Positions 43,926 through 51,872 of a DNA stretch of 64,000 nt are shown here, piece by piece. A program made the translations under genes and the position numbers. The notes under the pieces were generated by a model. That model ran no database searches. It was not told the DNA's origin and worked only from the letters and a program-made list of their open reading frames with translations. Every line of letters begins with the position of its first letter. Position 1 is the first letter of the stretch. This DNA is from Halalkalicoccus paucihalophilus (GTDB lineage Archaea > Halobacteriota > Halobacteria > Halobacteriales > Halalkalicoccaceae), in assembly GCF_001593955.1 (NCBI RefSeq), contig NZ_LTAZ01000013.1, forward strand, positions 124,001 through 188,000, given 5' to 3'.

Positions 43926-44765
43926 AGGTAGATATTGATACGTCACACTCCTGCAATACGACAAGGCGACTGACGAGTTCTACTTCCACATCACGACCCG
44001 AAAGTACGACAGCGACGAATCCGAGGTTTCGGAAGATACCGAGCACCAAACAGTCCTCGGTATCGACCTCGGCGTTAACAGCCTCGCGGTGGCCTCGACC
44101 GGTACGTTCTGGCAGGGCGACGAGTACGACCACTGGTGTGGCGAGTTCGAGAAGCGACGTGGTGAGATGCAACAGCGCGGGACGCAAGCCGCGCACAACG
44201 CACTCCTTCGCCTTGGCAAGCGCGAAGAAGCGTGGCGAAAGCAGTACATCCACACCGTCGCCAACGAGATCGTCACGGAAGCCGTCGAGAACGGGTGCGA
44301 CGTAATCGCGTTCGAGGATCTCACAGACATCCGCGAGCGGCTTCCGCACGCGAAGTGGCACCACATCTGGGCGTTCCGTCGCCTGTTCGAGTACGTCGAG
44401 TACAAGGCATCGGAGCGAGGCGTCACAGCGAAGCAGGTTGCGCCGAACCACACGTCCCAACGCTGTTCTCGGACGGACTGTGAGTTCACGCACGAAGCGA
44501 ACCGTGACGGCGAACACTTCCACTGCCAGAAGTGCGGATATGAGGTCAACGCGGACTACAACGCGGTCGTCGGATGATATCCGACGGGCAGCAACGTCGT
44601 ATTGCGACGTTGCGACGGCGAAAAACATCGGGCTACGGTACGCCCGCAAGCGAACACACAGACTCCGGTCCTCGCCCACGTCGGGGAGCGGAGACGCACC
44701 AGTAGACGTGCGTGTGAATGGTGGGACGTTGAACGGCAAGAGTCACCAGCCTATTGCTGGCGACT
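43926..44765 (+). pseudogene. IS605-type tnpB, 5'-truncated and disrupted near the end
   Basis: It starts mid-protein ([20 protein letters not shown]) and runs through the RuvC-I Asp ([16 protein letters not shown]), the catalytic Glu ([13 protein letters not shown]), the zinc finger [15 protein letters not shown] and [14 protein letters not shown] with the last catalytic Asp. At that point a ~55-bp double-hairpin insert with a stop codon interrupts it. The tail resumes as KNIGLRYARKRTHRLRSSPT and ends at 44765. So both ends are damaged: about 170 N-terminal residues are missing and the active-site helix is split. Confidence 0.85.
44567..44620 (+). repeat. Double-hairpin insert C
   Basis: Hairpin GTCGGAT/ATCCGAC with loop GAT (44569-44585), joint GGGCA, then hairpin GCAACGTCG/CGACGTTGC with a 5-nt loop (44591-44613), followed by GACGGCG. 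It sits between the codons for NADYNA and KNIG of the TnpB active-site motif. Confidence 0.8.
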
Positions 44766-44799
44766 GATTGCCGGGAGTCCACATCAAAGCCCTACCCTC

Positions 44800-44850
44800 A
44801 ACGAGCGAACCCCGTATGGGGTGAGCGAAGTAGGGTAGGGTAGTTTACGA
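44800..44850 (+). mobile_element. Right end of the truncated TnpB element
   Basis: GTGAGCGAAGTAGGGTAGGG followed by TAGTTTAC is the same end motif as at 17391-17407 and 12585-12640. Confidence 0.55.
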
Positions 44851-44940
44851 AGTTGTCGTCACTGAGGTCGGAGCGGAACGCTGCCAAGTATACGTCCAGT
44901 CGGCTTGGTTACTCGAGCAAACGAGAGTTAACACAGTACG

Positions 44941-45378
44941 CTAGTCGTCAAATGTCATTCCATATCCCCAGTCTTCCAGTTGGGTTTTAACTTCGTCGAG
45001 ATGATCAAGACCGGTCATTACGAGTGCTTCTCGCAGATCGGTTAGTGATACGTTGCTATCGAACTGCTCTTCGAATTCCCGAAGTGCATCACGTTCTGCG
45101 CTTTTCGTATCGCTGTGAAGGAATAGTGGGACCCGATTACGCCCATCTTGCACTCCATCGCGCCGGAATTTATATGGAATCTGCATCGGTTGAGATGAGT
45201 CTCCGCTCTCTGAACGCGTTGTACCCTCTGAGCGGACTATACCTGGATTCTCGGTGTCAACATCCATCAACTGTGTCTCACTATCAGGTTTATCGTCGAC
45301 AGTTGGTGACTGTTCCTTGTCTGTGTCAGAGTCCTCAGCGAACGGGTTCTCTCCGGCGCCTTGTTTCATTCCCGTCAT
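44941..45378 (-). CDS. ParA partner protein (putative centromere-binding)
   Basis: 145 residues. The first ~75 are acidic and low in complexity. The C-terminal part (IPYKFRRDGVQDGRNRVPLF, then TKSAERDALREFEEQFD and VSLTDLREALVMTGLDHLDE) is helical and resembles the small second proteins found after ParA on haloarchaeal plasmids. Its ATG overlaps the parA stop (ATGA), a strict coupling typical of partition operons. DNA binding is inferred from context. Confidence 0.6.
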   Translation of the reverse strand: MTGMKQGAGENPFAEDSDTDKEQSPTVDDKPDSETQLMDVDTENPGIVRSEGTTRSESGDSSQPMQIPYKFRRDGVQDGRNRVPLFLHSDTKSAERDALREFEEQFDSNVSLTDLREALVMTGLDHLDEVKTQLEDWGYGMTFDD

Positions 45379-46250
45379 GCAATGACCACCTCATGATCGA
45401 GATCTCCTGGTTCAGGTGGGTTTGGTGCTTCAAGTCCAACTTCAGCCTCTAATTGACGAGCTAAGGAATCAAACTGAGCGAGCGTATTGATCTCGTAATC
45501 ACGACGTCGATCACGGAACACCCGGACGTATCTAAATGCCGAACATTGCTGCATCCAGCATCCTTCCATGAGAGAAGCGCGCTCCCCAATGATTTCGGGA
45601 ATAGGGTACTCGATTTCGTTAAGAATCGTTCGCTGGTCGCGTGTGTCTTTGAAGCCGATAGGGACGGCTGCTAATACACCAACTTCGACGTCAAGTTGGT
45701 CTTCAAGGCCGGCAACAAGGGATTCAAGGCCTTGAACTGCTGCCTTCCCCTTTGCACTCGGTTCGACAGGGATTACGAGTGAACGAGTTGCGTGGATTGC
45801 ATTGTAGAGATGTGGTCCTTCAGTAGCTGGTGGGTCGCAAATGAGGACATCATAGTTCTCAGGGACACCTGCTTCCTGGAGGACGCGCAGAAGCTGTGAG
45901 TGCATCCCAAACGCTTCACCCATTGCTTCTGCTTGGTCTTTCTCGCGCTGGAGGTACTCTGCGAGATCAGAGAGCATATTGTGTTCGGGAATGATATCAA
46001 CGCCTTCTACGGTCCGGATGAGATCGTTCAAATCGCCTTTGGGCCGGCGAATGAGATGCCGGGCGAGATTATCGACAGGTTCCGTTCGTTGGTCATCAAC
46101 ACCGAATAGCCGTGAGAGATCACCATCCTGTGGATCGAGTGGTACAACAAGTGGTTTGAGGCCTGCTCGCGCATGAGCAACTGCTAGATTTGCTGCGGTC
46201 GTGGTTTTCCCTACCCCCCCAGCCTCACTGTACGTTGAATACGCTAACAT
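45375..46250 (-). CDS. ParA-type partition ATPase
   Basis: 291 residues from MLAYSTYSEAGG; ten upstream codons are excluded because plasmid ParA proteins in haloarchaea begin with this phrase. The deviant Walker A is SEAGGVGKTTTAANLAVAHA, with DPQDGDLSRLFG (switch I region) and VLICDPPATEGPHLYNAI (Walker B). It would bind ATP and non-specific DNA and segregate the replicon with its partner protein and a centromere. The repeat-rich stretch directly upstream (46290-46402) is the likely centromere. Together they mark this DNA as plasmid or plasmid-derived. Confidence 0.87.
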   Translation of the reverse strand: MLAYSTYSEAGGVGKTTTAANLAVAHARAGLKPLVVPLDPQDGDLSRLFGVDDQRTEPVDNLARHLIRRPKGDLNDLIRTVEGVDIIPEHNMLSDLAEYLQREKDQAEAMGEAFGMHSQLLRVLQEAGVPENYDVLICDPPATEGPHLYNAIHATRSLVIPVEPSAKGKAAVQGLESLVAGLEDQLDVEVGVLAAVPIGFKDTRDQRTILNEIEYPIPEIIGERASLMEGCWMQQCSAFRYVRVFRDRRRDYEINTLAQFDSLARQLEAEVGLEAPNPPEPGDLDHEVVIA

Positions 46251-46289
46251 ACTCTCTCCGATACTGCGATCCCCCATCAATGTTCGTCA

Positions 46290-46402
46290 GACACATTCAG
46301 TAATTCAGACATCTACAGAACGTACTGAATACCCCCTATGAATGAATGTGATGAACACAATCAATGAATGTGTGTAGTGAACATTTTCAATGCACACCGC
46401 TA
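46290..46402. repeat. Repeat-rich region upstream of parA, candidate centromere
   Basis: Short words AATGAATGT, ATGAACACAA, TCAATGAATG and GTGAACATT recur in about 70 bp just upstream of parA. The 67-bp core 46336-46402 has a second copy at 18911-18977. Position and repetition fit a parS-like site or the parA promoter/operator. Confidence 0.5.
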
Positions 46403-46477
46403 CTACATCTGTTCTACAGAAAACATAGCGAGAGTGCCTCGGGGCTTGACCCCGAGGGTGAATCGCGTACGTTCGAT

Positions 46478-46876
46478 TCAAACATGCTCCGTGCGATTGA
46501 TGTATCGTTCCACAGTCCGCCCGCTCATTTCCCCCGCCGTCCCCACGTAAAACGAGCGTTCCCAGAAACCGCCGCCCCAGAACATCTGTTCGAGCAACGG
46601 CTCGTGTTGTTCCCACATCTCTCGGGCGGTGACACTCTTAATCATCCGAACAATCTCGCTCGGCGCGTGCTTCGGGTGAGCCGACAGGAACAGATGCACG
46701 TGATCCGGCGCGATATGCAACGAGAGAATATCGTATCCGTACCGTCCGGCCACACCGCGGATACTCCGCTCAAGCGAGGCTTCGATCAAATCCAGTACGG
46801 CGTGCCGGTACTTCGGACACCACACGAAGCGATAGTTAATTGTATAGACAGTGTGGTTCCCGCGTCGAACTTCCAT
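46478..46876 (-). CDS. tnpA: IS200/IS605 transposase TnpA
   Basis: 132 residues, normal length. The HUH motif is in APDHVHLFLSAH, and the catalytic tyrosine in RTVERYINR near the C-terminus. RFVWCPKYRHAVLDLIE is the conserved N-terminal region. It is a single-strand Y1 transposase that cuts and joins hairpin ends. No frameshift is seen, so it should be active. Confidence 0.92.
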   Translation of the reverse strand: MEVRRGNHTVYTINYRFVWCPKYRHAVLDLIEASLERSIRGVAGRYGYDILSLHIAPDHVHLFLSAHPKHAPSEIVRMIKSVTAREMWEQHEPLLEQMFWGGGFWERSFYVGTAGEMSGRTVERYINRTEHV

Positions 46877-46913
46877 GCACAGTATACGTCGCCAGTACGC
46901 TTAAGGCGTTCCA

Positions 46914-47057
46914 ATGCATACACTGCATGTGAGCAAAAGATACACTGTCACCGTCTCGGACGACGAAGGCGAGTGGTTGGACAGCCAACCACACCTCTCT
47001 CCGAGCGGGTTGCTCCAAAAAGCGATTCGGGAGCAACAGCGCAAGGAGTCCGAATAG
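46914..47057 (+). CDS. Small TnpB-associated protein
   Basis: 47 residues from ATG 46914 (or 42 from GTG 46929, which gives MSKRYTVTVSDDEG). SKRYTVTVSDDEGEWLDSQP, then LSPSGLLQKAIREQ, looks like a ribbon-helix-helix fold. Its TAG is followed directly by the tnpB ATG. Similar small genes precede tnpB in other haloarchaeal elements and may regulate it. Confidence 0.65.
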   Translation: MHTLHVSKRYTVTVSDDEGEWLDSQPHLSPSGLLQKAIREQQRKESE

Positions 47058-48299
47058 ATGGACCTCACGCTTCGCTTTCGTGCGTATCCCGACGACGATA
47101 CCGAGAGCGAAGCGTGGCGGCACATCAATATCCACCGGCAGATCCGCAACCACGCCGTCCGCGACTACTACCGCGCTCCCCGGAGCGACCGTCCGAGTGC
47201 CTACGACCAACACCGCAAGCTCACCGAGTGGAAACGTCAGTGGTCGATGTTCGCGGATGTATCGGCTCATGCCGCCCAACAAACGGTGAGCCAAATCCAC
47301 AAGGATTTGAAGGTACTCAAAGAGCACCGGAAGAACGGTCGCAAGACCGGGCGTCTCAAGTGGCAAGGGTCGGGCGAAGTTCGGTCGGTAGCGTACCAGT
47401 CGGAAGGTTTCAACGTCAATCATACGACGGGTCAAGACGACGACTTCGGTACGCTCACCCTCTCGAAAATTGGCGAGATACCGATTCGCGCTCACCGCGA
47501 CCTGCCAGAGACGGAGAACGTCAAACGCGCGGTTCTCAAGAAGGAACGAACCGGCGACTGGTTCGCCTGCTTCGTGGTCGAAGTCGAACCGCCAGAGAAA
47601 CCAGACCCGGACGAGATCGATCCCACCGACTGTATCGGCGTAGACCTCGGTATCCAGTCGTACATCCATACGAGCGACGACCTTTCAGTCGAGTGCTTGG
47701 ACCTCGCCGACGAGTACGACCACTACGCCAAAGAGCAACGGTCGCTCGACCGCAAGCAACGCGGGTCGGCGAACTGGGAGAACCAACGCCGGAAGGTCGC
47801 CAAAGCGAAGCGTCGAATCCGGTGGAAGGTACTCGACTTCCAACACAAGCTCTCGACGTGGCTCGTTCGGGAATACGACGTGGTGGCGGTCGAAGACCTC
47901 GATGTGAAGCCGATGCTCGAAACATCACAGTCGGCAAAGAACAAACAGGACGCCGCATGGTCGCGCTTTCTCGACCTGCTCGAATACAAGGGCGACTTGC
48001 ACGGAACGCACGTCATTCGGGTCGATGCTCGCGGCACGACGAAAGAGTGCAACGAGTGTAGCGTCGAAACGAGCAAGCCGCTCTGGGTCCGAGAACATTC
48101 GTGCCCGGCGTGTGGTCACACGGAAGATCGGGACTTGAACGCGGCAAAGAACATCCTCGACAGGGGACTCAACTCTCTTCATGTAGGGCCGGGACGGTCC
48201 GAATCAACGCCTGTGCAGACTGTGCTCCCTGCGTTCACTCGTCATTCAGGGCAGGTGGATGCAAAGCACGTCATCGAAGCAGGAAGCCCCGCGGCTTGA
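47058..48299 (+). CDS. tnpB: RNA-guided nuclease TnpB
   Basis: 413 residues, full length. RuvC Asp in CIGVDLGIQSYIHTS, catalytic Glu in VVAVEDLDVKPM, zinc finger CNECSVETSKPLW with SCPACGHTED, and last Asp in DRDLNAAKNIL. The N-terminal REC/beta-barrel part starts MDLTLRFRAYPDDDTESEAW. The protein would use an omega RNA made from its own 3' end to cut the donor site and so favour element retention. No double-hairpin insert is present in this copy. Confidence 0.92.
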   Translation: MDLTLRFRAYPDDDTESEAWRHINIHRQIRNHAVRDYYRAPRSDRPSAYDQHRKLTEWKRQWSMFADVSAHAAQQTVSQIHKDLKVLKEHRKNGRKTGRLKWQGSGEVRSVAYQSEGFNVNHTTGQDDDFGTLTLSKIGEIPIRAHRDLPETENVKRAVLKKERTGDWFACFVVEVEPPEKPDPDEIDPTDCIGVDLGIQSYIHTSDDLSVECLDLADEYDHYAKEQRSLDRKQRGSANWENQRRKVAKAKRRIRWKVLDFQHKLSTWLVREYDVVAVEDLDVKPMLETSQSAKNKQDAAWSRFLDLLEYKGDLHGTHVIRVDARGTTKECNECSVETSKPLWVREHSCPACGHTEDRDLNAAKNILDRGLNSLHVGPGRSESTPVQTVLPAFTRHSGQVDAKHVIEAGSPAA

Positions 48300-48475
48300 C
48301 CGCGGGGTACGTTCACGAAGAGAAGAAAGCGCATCAGGAAGACACTGGCCGGGATCAGTCTTAACCAACTAGATAGTCGCGAAAGGGGGAGTTCTGTTGA
48401 TTAAATTCATTCCCTCTTCTGGAATTGCGCTGACTGTACAGAACAGTTATATTGATTCCCACCGTAGGTGGGACT

Positions 48476-48760
48476 ATGCCGAAAGTAGACTCGAAGGGAC
48501 GGATTGTGCTTCCCCAGGAGATACGCGAACGGCTCGGAATCTCACCTGGAACGTCAGTCGAAGTTCACGAAGAAGAAGGAAAAGCAGTAGTCGAACCCGA
48601 AGACAAGCCAGAGCAAATCCTGAACCGAATGGATCAAATAATCGAAGAAGCTGCCGAAACCAGATCTCCAACACCGTATGGAGAACTCGATCCGATAGCA
48701 AAAGATCACGCAGACACAGTACAACGGCGAGCCCAACAGGAGCAATCCAGTGACCAGTAA
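48476..48760 (+). CDS. AbrB-family antitoxin (VapB type)
   Basis: 94 residues from ATG 48476 (an upstream in-frame ATG is not preferred because the paralog at 19151 starts at the equivalent codon). The swapped-hairpin AbrB domain is VDSKGRIVLPQEIRERLGIS and PGTSVEVHEEEG; the C-terminal ~45 residues (IIEEAAETRSP) would wrap the toxin. Overlaps the toxin gene by 11 bp. It is expected to neutralise the toxin and repress the promoter. Confidence 0.85.
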   Translation: MPKVDSKGRIVLPQEIRERLGISPGTSVEVHEEEGKAVVEPEDKPEQILNRMDQIIEEAAETRSPTPYGELDPIAKDHADTVQRRAQQEQSSDQ

Positions 48761-49214
48761 CGGCCCATTTCTATTCGATGTCGGTGTGACTGCGCTCGCG
48801 CACGCGGGAACCCCTGTGAGTGAAACCCCTCTCTCGTATGTAAAGCAAGCAATTCGCGGAGAGATCGAAGTAGTCATCCCGTATGCATCACTCATCGGAG
48901 CACACCATGTTCTATCATCGTTCTATGGTTTTTCGAATGAGGAAGCGTCTCGACTAATGCAGAATTTCATGGACGCCAAGCAGATTCACTGGTACGAGAA
49001 AACAACAGAGAGCAGCGTTCGAGCAGGATTCACTCTCGCAGCTGAGACTAACATCGAAGGCTGGGATGGATATTACGCGCAAGTCGCTCGCGAAGAGGGC
49101 ATTGAGACCGTTCTCACTCTCGACGATGACTTCAAACAGATAGACGAATTCACTGCAAAGGTCATTCTCTCTCCTGAAGAGTTCATCACTCTGAACCAGT
49201 ACTTAGGATATTAG
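48750..49214 (+). CDS. PIN-domain toxin (VapC type)
   Basis: 154 residues, GTG start inside the antitoxin gene. The PIN fold acidic residues are Asp in FLFDVGVTALAH near the N-terminus, Glu in the mid-region, and Asp in EGWDGYYAQVARE and LTLDDDFKQID. VapC proteins are Mg-dependent ribonucleases, often cutting tRNA. With the antitoxin it forms a stabilising module beside the partition locus. The intact frame suggests it is functional. Confidence 0.82.
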   Translation: MTSNGPFLFDVGVTALAHAGTPVSETPLSYVKQAIRGEIEVVIPYASLIGAHHVLSSFYGFSNEEASRLMQNFMDAKQIHWYEKTTESSVRAGFTLAAETNIEGWDGYYAQVAREEGIETVLTLDDDFKQIDEFTAKVILSPEEFITLNQYLGY

Positions 49215-49500
49215 AGAACATGGTGGCAGACCTAGTAAGGATGCTATGGTCACCGCTGTGCAGGAGATGAAATATAGGATCGTCCCTAACTAGGAAGGTA
49301 CGCTTGACGAATCTAGTACCTACTCATTGAATTGATATGCTAAGTACTCTATTTCCGTATCTACGGTTAGTGACATCCTCCCCGGCGTTCACGGCAGGAC
49401 TTCCCTTTCAAGGGGATTCCAGTCTGCTACTGTCGGTTTCAGTCCGAATACGCCGAAAGCGTCATTTGTGCGGGGTTCGCACTCGTCTTCCGGTATCGTT

Positions 49501-49549
49501 CGAAAGACGCGTTCGTCTTTCGTGATCACGAGACGGCGGAGCCGTCTCG
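49501..49549 (-). repeat. Double-hairpin insert E
   Basis: Hairpin CGAAAGACG/CGTCTTTCG with loop CGTT (49501-49522), joint TGATCA, then hairpin CGAGACGGC/GCCGTCTCG with loop GGA (49529-49549). It lies in the tail of the TnpB remnant between codons for DTATVS and TETDSS. Confidence 0.75.
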
Positions 49550-49659
49550 AACGAGACTGTGGCGGTGTCACTACCGCTTCCGTCCTGTGGCGAGTCATCG
49601 CGTTCCGATTCCCAAGGAACGCTCTCTCCCCACGGGTCAACGCGATCGGCGATTTTTGC

Positions 49660-49717
49660 CGCCGTCGCCAGAAGCCGTCGGCTTCTGGCCGCCCGTCGGA
49701 ACTCCGTTCCGGCGACC
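49660..49717 (-). repeat. Double-hairpin insert D
   Basis: Hairpin with 10-bp arms GCCAGAAGCC/GGCTTCTGGC and loop GTC (49667-49689), and hairpin CGGAAC/GTTCCG with loop TCC (49697-49711). On the minus strand the insert begins GTCG and ends GACGGCG like insert C, and is 57 bp, in frame, between ADINA and AKIADRV. Confidence 0.8.
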
Positions 49718-49879
49718 GCGTTAATATCCGCTTGAAACTCCGATACGTGGCAGTCGCGGTATCAATCTCAACTGTTAACTTCCTCGTCGGGTTCAGTATT
49801 CGCGACGATCACGACGAAGCCCCGTTCAACACACGCAGTGCCATCTCCTTGATCGCTGCAACTGCCACAGTCATTCTCG

Positions 49880-50217
49880 CATTTCACAATTAGAGACAGT
49901 AATAGCGTTCAGAATGTAAGCAGCAAGTCGCGTTGGTATGGTAGGCATTCTATTCGTACATGATGTAATGTCTGTACCGTTTTGAATGTCTTACAATGAT
50001 ATAAAGTATGTAAAGTAAATACGCTATTTGCCGTTAATACCATCATGCAAGTCAAAATATTTTATAACACCTACAACGGCTGGGAAGAAACATGAGATCG
50101 CGGACGTTTCTTGGCGTCGGATCGAGCTTCGTTCATAACTGGTCAGGTAATCCACGCCAACGGCGGTAGCTATCCGACACCGAACGTGATCAGCTCCGAG
50201 TGAAGGGTGACTGCCAG
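49880..50217. other. Intergenic region, nothing recognised
   Basis: No supported gene; AT-rich in the middle. Confidence 0.3.
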
Positions 50218-50451
50218 TCATACCAGGGAATAGACGTTCCGTGACTCCCCGGATACGCTCGGTTTCTCTTTCCTGACTATGTTCGAACTCTCAAGACGCT
50301 TCAGTCCACAACGGGTAGTCTGGGTGGACAGGCGGGATTCGGCGGTAATCTGTTTTCGCGTTAGCTTCTCTTCGTTCTTCAGGACGTAATATACCAGCTT
50401 CGAACTCAGCGCAATGCCTGTCTTCTGATTCGAGACCATGCTATTGGCCAC
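50218..50451 (-). CDS. Small winged-helix DNA-binding protein
   Basis: 77 residues. ALSSKLVYYVLKNEEKLTRK followed by ITAESRLSTQTTRCGLKRLE is a MarR-like helix-turn-helix, with a wing at NIVRKEKPSVSGESRNVY. It resembles small haloarchaeal winged-helix proteins of unknown target. It is divergent from the SDR gene 120 bp away and could control it. Confidence 0.6.
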   Translation of the reverse strand: MANSMVSNQKTGIALSSKLVYYVLKNEEKLTRKQITAESRLSTQTTRCGLKRLESSNIVRKEKPSVSGESRNVYSLV

Positions 50452-50571
50452 CAGTAAGAGAAACCCGGGTAATAAATGTAGTTAATCACCTCGGTTCCCC
50501 ACAGAGAGGACCGATTAACTCGGCGCTCTATCGGACAGTATCTATATGATCCATGCGCGTCACCGGAGTGC

Positions 50572-51366
50572 ATGGATCTCGATTTAGAAGGAAAGAGAGC
50601 GTATCTCACGGCGGCCAGTAGCGGGTTAGGAGAGGCGGTCGCAACCGAACTGGTTCGCGAGGGCGCGAACGTCATCATCTCGTCGCACGACGAGGATAAC
50701 CTTCGGATGGCCGTCGACTCGATCACGGAGGCGACTGGACGAACGGAGACGATCGACTACACGGTCTGTGACCTGAGCGACCCCGAGAGCATTCAAGACG
50801 CGACGTGGAAGGCGATCGATAACCTGGGTGGCCTAGATGTCCTCGTAACCAACCACGGCGGTCCGCGGATCGACCCGTTTTCTGAACTCTCGTTAGAAGA
50901 CTTTGACACCGCCTATCAGGGCATACTTCGAAGCACGCTGCAGGTCTGTCAGGAATCACTACCCGCGCTCTCCAATGGGAGAGGTTCGATAACAAACCTC
51001 GTTGCAGCTTCTGCATTGGAACCGTCAGCAAGCGGGGCGGTGGGGAATGTCTTCCGGCCCGGGATCTACGGTCTCTCGAAGGTCCTCTCTGAAGAATATG
51101 GGGAATCCGACATCCGCGTCAACTGCGTCTCACCACGTGGAATTATGTCTGACCGGATCGAGCAGAAGCTCTCTCAACGTGCTGAGCGGCAAGGAATCTC
51201 CGAGCAGGAAGCGCGCGGTCAGCGTGTCGCGGAGCTCCCAGTATCGGACCTCGGAACGCCCGAGTCTTTTGCCCGCACCGTCGCGTTTCTGGCGTCGCCG
51301 GCTGCGGACTACGTGACCGGTGCAGTACTGCCGGTCGACGGCGGGTGGCACAGACACGCCTTCTGA
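50572..51366 (+). CDS. Short-chain dehydrogenase/reductase
   Basis: 264 residues. The cofactor motif is TAASSGLGEAVATELVREGA (TGxxxGxG with Ala for the first Gly). NHGG replaces the usual NNAG. The Ser is in ITNLVAAS and the Tyr/Lys pair in PGIYGLSKVLS. The C-terminal ADYVTGAVLPVDGGW is standard. The NHGG variant is found in a subgroup annotated as 3-oxoacyl reductase-like or sugar dehydrogenase-like; substrate unknown. Confidence 0.75.
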   Translation: MDLDLEGKRAYLTAASSGLGEAVATELVREGANVIISSHDEDNLRMAVDSITEATGRTETIDYTVCDLSDPESIQDATWKAIDNLGGLDVLVTNHGGPRIDPFSELSLEDFDTAYQGILRSTLQVCQESLPALSNGRGSITNLVAASALEPSASGAVGNVFRPGIYGLSKVLSEEYGESDIRVNCVSPRGIMSDRIEQKLSQRAERQGISEQEARGQRVAELPVSDLGTPESFARTVAFLASPAADYVTGAVLPVDGGWHRHAF

Positions 51367-51476
51367 GGACCGCGTTTCAAACCTGATGTCGCTGGACACC
51401 ACTTGACTGGAAAAAACCGCTCGGCGTTAATTTTGTGAGATTCTCGCAACGACGCTCCAAGAGTCAGAATAGTTGT

Positions 51477-51692
51477 TTACGACAGCTCTTCGATGTTCTC
51501 GACGATCGCATCGGCGAAACCAGTGGCGTTGGCGGCGGACTCCAGTACGGTCTGGGCGGCGGGGGCGACGTCGACGCCGATGCCGTCGCCGTAGATGATC
51601 GGGATGGCGGGCGTTTCGGGGACCGAGAGCTTCTCGCCGTCGAATTCGATGGTCTCTCCCTCCTCTGAGACATCGACCTTGTCGTAGCTCAT
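51477..51692 (-). pseudogene. Isocitrate dehydrogenase, internally deleted
   Basis: 71 residues. The first ~52 (MSYDKVDVSEEGETIEF, then IPIIYGDGIGVDVAPAAQTV and LESAANATG) match the N-terminus of haloarchaeal NADP isocitrate dehydrogenase (~420 residues). The last ~15 (FADAIVENIEELS) match its C-terminus. The whole catalytic centre is gone, yet the frame is open from start to stop. A short product with no activity, or a silent relic. Confidence 0.7.
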
Positions 51693-51872
51693 AGCAATTT
51701 CACAAATCCATCAGTATTATAAAATAGTGTGATTCCGCCAGCAGATACGCAAATATAGACGATCACTCAAGTGTTTGTTTCATCTTCTAATTTAATGTCA
51801 TGATATATAACAAGGGTATGATATCCTCAATCGTTCAGGACGCTACCAATGAGAATTGGAAGACGTGAAGTG

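Larger units (their letters stand above)
46425..48325. mobile_element. Complete IS200/IS605-type element
   Basis: Divergent tnpA (minus) and accessory gene plus tnpB (plus). Ends carry GC hairpins: CCTCGGGG/CCCCGAGG (~46437-46461) at the left and CCCCGCGG/CCGCGGGG (~48289-48307) at the right. Comparison with the IS-free paralogous segment at 18.98-19.03 kb places the insertion between about 46.43 and 48.32 kb. Such elements have no terminal inverted repeats and move by single-strand peel-and-paste. Confidence 0.85.
49372..49800 (-). pseudogene. TnpB C-terminal remnant with inserts
   Basis: The minus strand reads CHVSEFQADINA, then an insert, then KIADRVDPWGESVPWE, ERDDSPQDGSGSDTATVS, a second insert, and TETDSSRLESP with a stop. 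RVDPWGES..W...RDDSPQDGS is the C-terminus of one haloarchaeal IS605 TnpB group. The end motif GTGACATCCTCCCCGGCG lies at 49372-49389. Everything before the last zinc-finger Cys pair is missing. Confidence 0.7.

Noticed and set aside
46364..48061. 565-codon open frame on the plus strand through the tnpA/tnpB element
   Set aside because: It runs antisense to tnpA and out of frame through tnpB; its composition (Arg- and Pro-rich) is that of a shadow of GC-rich coding DNA.
49468..49893. Plus-strand ORF with a hydrophobic C-terminus
   Set aside because: It overlaps the minus-strand TnpB tail with its hairpins, and the hydrophobic part is short. I prefer the TnpB reading.
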